This document shows positions 59,452-64,000 of a stretch of 64,000 bases of DNA, piece by piece. The notes beneath the pieces were generated by a model that was not told where the DNA came from, made no database searches, and worked only from the letters and a program-made list of their open reading frames with translations. Positions within the stretch are counted from its first letter, which is position 1; every line of letters begins with the position of its first letter. The translations under genes were made by a program, and so were the position numbers. This DNA is from Bordetella petrii (GTDB lineage: Bacteria; Pseudomonadota; Gammaproteobacteria; Burkholderiales; Burkholderiaceae_B), in NCBI GenBank assembly GCA_017745595.1, contig WMBV01000014.1:1-64000 (forward strand), given 5' to 3'.

Positions 59452-60408
59452 ATGTACACCCAGATAATCAAGCGCCTGGCCATCGGCCTGCTGGGCCTGG
59501 CCGCCGCCGGCGCGCAGGCGCAGTCCAGCACCAGCCTGGTGGTGGCCTTTCCGGCGGGCGGGCCCGCCGATTCGCTGGCGCGCGTCGTGGCCGCGCAGCT
59601 GGAAAAAGAACTGAAGCATCCGGTGCTGGTCGAGAACAAGCCCGGCGGCAATGGCGCCATTGCCGCCACCTATGTGGCTCGCGCGCGCCCCGATGGCCAG
59701 ACCCTGTTCCTGAGTTCGGTGGGCGCCATCTCGATCAACCCGTCGCTGTATCCAAAACTGATCTACGACCCCATCAACGACTTCGTGCCGGTGTCGCTGC
59801 TGGTGTCGGTGCCGGAAGTCTTGATCGTGGGGGCCGACAGTACCGCGAAGGACGCGCAAGCGTTCGTGGCGCAGGCCAAGGACAAGGGGCTGTCGATGGC
59901 GTCGTCGGGCGTGGGCAGCATGCCGCACATGGCGATCGTTCAGCTGAAGAAATCGACCGGCGCCAAGATTCTGCACGTGCCGTACAAGGGGGCCGCGCCG
60001 GCCATTACCGACACCATCGGCGGCCAGGTGGCCGGCTTCATCGGCGACGTATCGGGCCTGATGCCGCACATCAAATCGGGCAAGGCGCGCGCGCTGGCCA
60101 TCGCCGCGCCCAAGCGCTCGGCGGTGCTGCCCGACGTGCCCACCTTCGACGAATTGGGCGTGTCCAATGTCTATGCTAACAACTGGTATGGCGTCTTCGC
60201 CCCCAAGGGCACGCCGGCCGACAAGGTGGCCGAGCTGAACCGGTTGCTCGGCAAGGTGCTGGCATCGCCGGAATTGAAAGCCTACGAGGCCTCGACCGGC
60301 GTGGAGCTCTCGCCCACCACCCCGCAACAATTCAGCGACATCGTGCGCGACGATACGAAAAAATGGGGCGACCTGATCCGCGCCGAAGGCATCACCGTGA
60401 ATAACTGA
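59452..60408 (+). CDS. Bug-family (TctC) solute-binding receptor
   Basis: The protein has 318 residues. A signal peptide (about 1-24, ending AGAQAQ) is followed by a TctC fold with LVVAFPAGGPADSLARVV and SSGVGSMPHMAIVQLKK. The ATG at 59452 follows GAGGAG. It is the last gene of the operon, so it probably captures the substrate or a related carboxylate in the periplasm. No TctAB transporter genes are adjacent. Confidence 0.9.
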   Translation: MYTQIIKRLAIGLLGLAAAGAQAQSSTSLVVAFPAGGPADSLARVVAAQLEKELKHPVLVENKPGGNGAIAATYVARARPDGQTLFLSSVGAISINPSLYPKLIYDPINDFVPVSLLVSVPEVLIVGADSTAKDAQAFVAQAKDKGLSMASSGVGSMPHMAIVQLKKSTGAKILHVPYKGAAPAITDTIGGQVAGFIGDVSGLMPHIKSGKARALAIAAPKRSAVLPDVPTFDELGVSNVYANNWYGVFAPKGTPADKVAELNRLLGKVLASPELKAYEASTGVELSPTTPQQFSDIVRDDTKKWGDLIRAEGITVNN

Positions 60409-60499
60409 GGGCGAGGGCCTCTCCCAGGCACGCTTCGTGCGAACCGCTGGATTACGATGGGTTGGCGGCGGTAGATTTGGAAAAATCCATACACATTCT

Positions 60500-60529
60500 T
60501 TGCCAAAAATTCGCATCTCCGCCTATACC
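60500..60529 (+). promoter_or_regulatory. Probable promoter of the AsmA-family gene
   Basis: TTGCCA (60500-60505) and TATACC (60524-60529) are 18 bases apart in an otherwise AT-rich patch of the 173-base gap between the Bug gene and the AsmA-family gene. Confidence 0.55.
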
Positions 60530-60581
60530 CTGATAGCCAGGCCGGGCGGCATCGGGCCGCCCCGGCAAAGGAACAGCGGCC

Positions 60582-62747
60582 ATGACGCGCACGAAGAAAG
60601 TACTGATCGGCCTGGGAGGAACCCTGGTCTTGCTGGTGGCAGCCCTGGTGCTGGTGATCGCGCTATTCGACTGGAACCAGCTCAAGCCCACGATCAATGA
60701 ACGCGTGTCGGCCGCCATGGGCAGGCCCTTTGCCATCAACGGCGACCTGACTGTGCAGTGGCGGCGTTCCGAGGCCGAGCCCGGCTGGCGTGGCTGGGTG
60801 CCCTGGCCGCATATCGGCATGGACGACGTGACCATCGGCAATCCCGATTGGGCCGAAGCCCCCCACATGGCCACGCTCGAGCGCGCCGAATTCAGCCTGT
60901 CGCCCCTGCCGCTGCTGGGCCATCGCGTGGTGATCCGCCAGATCCAGCTGACCGGCCCGGCCGCCAGCCTGCAGCGCCTGAAAGACGGCCGCGCCAATTG
61001 GGTATTCACGCTGCCCGAAACCGGCGAGCCATCGCCATGGGTGATGGATATCGACGAAATCGGCTTCGACCAGGGGCGGGTGCGGTTTCGCGACGAGATC
61101 CTGCAAGCCGACCTCGAAGGCGAAATCGATCCCCTGGGCAAACCGATTCCCTTCGCCGCCATCGCCGGGCAGCCCTCCGGCCCGCAACAGGACGCGCCGG
61201 CAGAGGATGCACAAAAGAAGAACGAGCCAAAGAAGGAAGAGCCAAAGAAGGAAGCGCCGGAGACGGCCGCGCCGCCCGACTACGTGTTCGGCTGGAAAGT
61301 AAAAGGACGCTACAAGGGCCTGCCCACCCAGGGTTCGGGCAAGATCGGCGGCATGCTGGCGGTGCGCGACGTGACGCGGCCATTTCCGCTGCAGGCCGAC
61401 GTGAAAGTGGGCGACACGCGCATCGCCCTGGCCGGTACCCTGACCGACCCCGCCCACCTGGGGGCGCTGGACCTGCGGCTGGAACTGTCGGGCGCCACCA
61501 TGTCCGACCTGTATCCCCTGACGGGCGTGACCCTGCCCGACACACCGCGCTATGCCACCGACGGCCAGTTGACCGCGCGCCTGCATGAGCCGGGCGGCGC
61601 GGTATTCCACTATCGCGACTTCAACGGCAAAGTGGGCGCCAGCGACTTGCACGGCGACCTGACCTTCACCAATGGCCAGCCGCGCCCCAAGCTGGCCGGC
61701 AAGCTCAATTCGCGGTTGCTGCGCATGCGCGACCTGGGCCCGCTGGTGGGCGTGCAGCCCGAAGGCCAGTCCAGGAAGGCGCCGCGCGACGAAGCGGACA
61801 AGCGCCCGGCCAGCGGCAAGGTGCTACCGACGCAGGAATTCCGCACCGACCGCTGGCGCGTCATGGATGCCGACGTGACCCTGGCCGCCGATCGCATCAT
61901 CTACGACGAAGACCTGCCCATTACCAAGCTGAACGTGCACCTGGTCATGGATAATGCCTTGCTGACGCTGGACCCCTTGCGGTTCAGCATGGCCGGCGGA
62001 ACCCTCAATAGCACACTGCGGCTCGACGGCGGCCGCACGCCCATGGCGGGCAAGATACAGATCGCGGCGCGTGGCCTGCGCCTGAAAAAGCTGTTTCCCA
62101 AGGTGGAATCGATGCAGCGGGCGCTGGGCCAATTGAACGGCGACGCCGCGCTGACCGGCACCGGCAATTCCGTGGCCGCGCTGCTGGGTTCGGCCAGCGG
62201 CGATACCAAGCTGCTGGTCAACGATGGCGTGATCAGCCGCGCGCTGATGGAGATCGCCGGCCTGAACGTGGGCAACTACGTGATCAGCAAATTGTTCGGC
62301 GACGAAGAGGTCAAGATCAATTGCGGCGCGGCCGATCTGCAAATGAAAAAAGGCGTGATGACGCCGCGGGTGTTCGTGTTCGACACCGAGAATGCCGTGG
62401 TGCAGATCGATGGCTCCGTCAGCTTCAAGGACGAGACCCTGGACCTGGACATCAACCCCAAGAGCAAGGGCGTGCGTGTGTTTTCGCTGCGCTCGCCGCT
62501 GTATGTGCGCGGCACGTTCGCCGATCCGAAGGCCGGCGTGCAGGTGCTGCCGCTGGCCGCGCGCGGCGCGGGGGCGGTGGCGCTGGGCGTGCTGTTGACG
62601 CCGGTGGCCGGTTTGCTGGCGCTGGTGGCGCCCAGCGCGGGCGAAGAAGAAAACCAGTGCGCCACGCTGTTGCGGCAGATGCACGAGCCGCCCAAGGCGC
62701 CGCCGGCCAAGGGTCGGGCGGACGGCGGCAAGGACGCAAGCAAATAG
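60582..62747 (+). CDS. AsmA family protein
   Basis: The protein has 721 residues with one N-terminal membrane segment (about 7-28, VLIGLGGTLVLLVAALVLVI) and a long periplasmic beta-rich region: FDWNQLKPTINERVSAAMGR at the start of the AsmA domain and a second conserved part (about 500-640, with LNVGNYVISKLFGDEEVKINCG). AsmA-like proteins are thought to bridge the periplasm and carry lipids to the outer membrane. Residues about 205-230 form a charged Lys/Glu/Pro linker containing EPKKE twice. The C-terminus ends in a Lys-rich tail. It stands alone. Confidence 0.87.
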   Translation: MTRTKKVLIGLGGTLVLLVAALVLVIALFDWNQLKPTINERVSAAMGRPFAINGDLTVQWRRSEAEPGWRGWVPWPHIGMDDVTIGNPDWAEAPHMATLERAEFSLSPLPLLGHRVVIRQIQLTGPAASLQRLKDGRANWVFTLPETGEPSPWVMDIDEIGFDQGRVRFRDEILQADLEGEIDPLGKPIPFAAIAGQPSGPQQDAPAEDAQKKNEPKKEEPKKEAPETAAPPDYVFGWKVKGRYKGLPTQGSGKIGGMLAVRDVTRPFPLQADVKVGDTRIALAGTLTDPAHLGALDLRLELSGATMSDLYPLTGVTLPDTPRYATDGQLTARLHEPGGAVFHYRDFNGKVGASDLHGDLTFTNGQPRPKLAGKLNSRLLRMRDLGPLVGVQPEGQSRKAPRDEADKRPASGKVLPTQEFRTDRWRVMDADVTLAADRIIYDEDLPITKLNVHLVMDNALLTLDPLRFSMAGGTLNSTLRLDGGRTPMAGKIQIAARGLRLKKLFPKVESMQRALGQLNGDAALTGTGNSVAALLGSASGDTKLLVNDGVISRALMEIAGLNVGNYVISKLFGDEEVKINCGAADLQMKKGVMTPRVFVFDTENAVVQIDGSVSFKDETLDLDINPKSKGVRVFSLRSPLYVRGTFADPKAGVQVLPLAARGAGAVALGVLLTPVAGLLALVAPSAGEEENQCATLLRQMHEPPKAPPAKGRADGGKDASK

Positions 62748-62764
62748 GGCGCGCAGGCGCCCGC

Positions 62765-63373
62765 TCAGGCGGACGCGGCCAGCGCGTCCCAGGCCAGCAT
62801 GGCCAGCCGGGCCGATTGCTGCAGAACCTTGCGCGACGCGCCGTCGCGCGCCTGGATGGCCATGCCGTTCAACAGGGTGGCATAGTAGGCGGCCAGCGCT
62901 GGCAGGTCGGTGTGCGCGGGCAGTTCGCCTTGGCGCACGGCACCGCGCAGCCGCTGCAGGATCAGCGCCTGGGTGTGGCGCCGGCTGTCGCACAGCATCT
63001 TGTGCACCGGGGCGTGGTCTTCCGCGCCGGTAGGGGCGCCCAGCACGATCAGGCAGCCCCGGGGGCGGCCCGGCTGGGTGCCGGCGCGGGCCGCGGCCAG
63101 CAGCATGTTCTCGATGCCGGCGCGGGCCGTGGGCGCGCGCAGCAGTTCGGCGTGCGCGCAGTTGCCTTCGCGGCTGCTGTACAGCGCCATGGCGTCGCGG
63201 AACAGCAGTTCTTTCGAGCCGAACGCGCTGTACAGGCTGGGCGCATTGATGCCCATCGCGGCCGTCAGGTCGGCCAGCGACGTGCTTGCGTAGCCTTTCT
63301 CCCAGAACAGGTCCATGGCCTTTTGCAAGGCGGCGTCGCGGTCGAAAGAGCGGGGGCGTCCTCGTTCTGCCAT
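62765..63373 (-). CDS. TetR family transcriptional regulator
   Basis: The protein has 202 residues. The N-terminal helix-turn-helix (about 8-55, GYASTSLADLTAAMGINAPSLY) is followed by an all-helical ligand domain of the AcrR/YjdC type. It is divergent from the SDR gene at 63467, and a perfect operator-like palindrome lies between, so it most likely represses that gene and itself. The ligand is unknown. It converges on the AsmA-family gene with 17 bases between. Confidence 0.9.
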   Translation of the reverse strand: MAERGRPRSFDRDAALQKAMDLFWEKGYASTSLADLTAAMGINAPSLYSAFGSKELLFRDAMALYSSREGNCAHAELLRAPTARAGIENMLLAAARAGTQPGRPRGCLIVLGAPTGAEDHAPVHKMLCDSRRHTQALILQRLRGAVRQGELPAHTDLPALAAYYATLLNGMAIQARDGASRKVLQQSARLAMLAWDALAASA

Positions 63374-63431
63374 AAGGGCGATTCTACTCGCCGCATGCCG
63401 CGCTTGACGGCTACCCGTCTATCGGGTGATG

Positions 63432-63457
63432 ATATTTGTATCGATCACTACAAATAT
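63432..63457. promoter_or_regulatory. Probable TetR operator
   Basis: ATATTTGTA (63432-63440) and TACAAATAT (63449-63457) form a perfect 9-bp inverted repeat with an 8-base spacer. It lies 10 bases before the SDR start and about 60 bases from the tetR start. Confidence 0.75.
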
Positions 63458-63466
63458 GGATTTATC

Positions 63467-64000
63467 ATGTTAGACCTGCAAGGCAAGATCGCATTCGTTA
63501 CCGGCGGCAGCCGCGGCATCGGGGCTGCCATCGCACGCCACTTGGCCGCGCGCGGCGCCGATATCGCCATTACCTACGTCAGCACGCCCGAGCGGGCGCA
63601 GGCGCTGGTGGAAGAATTACGCGGCGCGGGCCGGCGCGCCCGTGCCTATGCGGCCGACGCGGCCGACCCCCGGCAGGTGCGCGCCGCCGTGGAGCAGGCC
63701 GTGCGCGACCTGGGCGGCCTGGATATCTTGGTCAACAACGCTGGCATTTTCATTGCGGGCGACCTGGGCGAGTTTCCGCACGCCGATTTCCAGCGCACCA
63801 TGGACGTCAACGTGGGCGCCGTGTTCGCGGCCATCCAGGCGGCCTTGCCGCATCTGCCGCGCGGCGGGCGCGTCATCAACATCGGCAGCTGCCTGGCCGA
63901 CCGCACGGGCGAGGCAGGCCTGGCCGCCTACTCCGCCAGCAAGGCGGCGGTGGCAGGCCTGACCAAGGGTGCCGCGCGCGACCTGGGGCCGCGCGGCATT
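63467..64000 (+). CDS. Short-chain dehydrogenase/reductase (cut by window end)
   Basis: The first 178 residues are visible; the gene continues beyond the window. The cofactor loop TGGSRGIG (about 13-20), NNAGIF near 90, and catalytic Tyr and Lys of YSASKAA near 154-160 are present. It is close to FabG-like reductases often placed next to TetR regulators and probably uses NADP(H), but the substrate is unknown. Confidence 0.9.
   Translation, partial: MLDLQGKIAFVTGGSRGIGAAIARHLAARGADIAITYVSTPERAQALVEELRGAGRRARAYAADAADPRQVRAAVEQAVRDLGGLDILVNNAGIFIAGDLGEFPHADFQRTMDVNVGAVFAAIQAALPHLPRGGRVINIGSCLADRTGEAGLAAYSASKAAVAGLTKGAARDLGPRGI

Noticed and set aside
60409-60581. Small gene between the Bug receptor and AsmA-family genes
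   Set aside because: Short open frames exist but lack ribosome sites; the stretch fits a promoter and leader.

Overview
The window looks like a chromosomal segment of a GC-rich betaproteobacterium of the family Alcaligenaceae, most likely Bordetella or a close relative such as Achromobacter. Four observations support this. The dcw cluster carries MurE and MurF as one fused polypeptide, as in Bordetella pertussis. Two Bug-type (TctC) extracytoplasmic receptors are present, a family greatly expanded in these bacteria. The 5S rRNA and class A RNase P RNA are betaproteobacterial in type. Two dispersed palindromic repeat families recur between genes. Family and species are inferred from recognised proteins, not from a database search.

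Layout. 1-0.7 kb: 3' end of an rRNA operon (5S rRNA plus terminator) and a small membrane protein. 0.9-5.6 kb: SWIB-domain protein, M20 amidohydrolase, dihydroorotase (pyrC) and an Uup-type ABC-F ATPase on the opposite strand. 5.6-6.1 kb: rnpB. 6.3-23.5 kb: the full division and cell wall cluster, mraZ-rsmH-ftsL-ftsI-murEF-mraY-murD-ftsW-murG-murC-ddl-ftsQ-ftsA-ftsZ. Most junctions up to ddl overlap by 1-11 nt, and a promoter with phased MraZ boxes precedes it. 23.7-29.1 kb: lpxC, a DciA-like protein, an M23 peptidase and secA. 29-41.4 kb: mixed metabolism and transport (glyoxalase-like protein, D-amino-acid dehydrogenase, MgtE, thioesterase, YeiH with its LysR regulator, a second M20 amidohydrolase, FadD, inositol monophosphatase family, MnmC). 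41.6-43.8 kb: a GH31-like protein with a degenerate active site. 44.2-46.7 kb: metNIQ methionine importer, followed by tRNA-Lys(TTT) with its own strong promoter.

47.0-51.3 kb is a four-gene block on the minus strand (LysR, Bug receptor, MmgE/PrpD, PuuE-like deacetylase). Its GC content is visibly lower than its surroundings, it sits next to tRNA-Lys, and it is probably acquired. 51.4-54.6 kb: PaaI-type thioesterase and the modABC molybdate importer behind a clear ModE box. 54.6-60.4 kb: a LysR regulator divergent from a six-gene catabolic operon (PDC-hydrolase-like amidohydrolase, EthD-like protein, carboxymuconolactone-decarboxylase-like protein, SDR, SMP-30 lactonase, Bug receptor) whose substrate I cannot name. 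60.6-64 kb: an AsmA-family protein, a TetR regulator and a divergent SDR gene cut by the window edge, with a perfect operator palindrome between them.

Functionally, the first half is a conserved core (cell wall precursors, division ring, lipid A commitment, protein export). The second half is accessory uptake and catabolism typical of environmental Bordetella-like bacteria. I see no CRISPR array, insertion sequence, integrase or phage gene.
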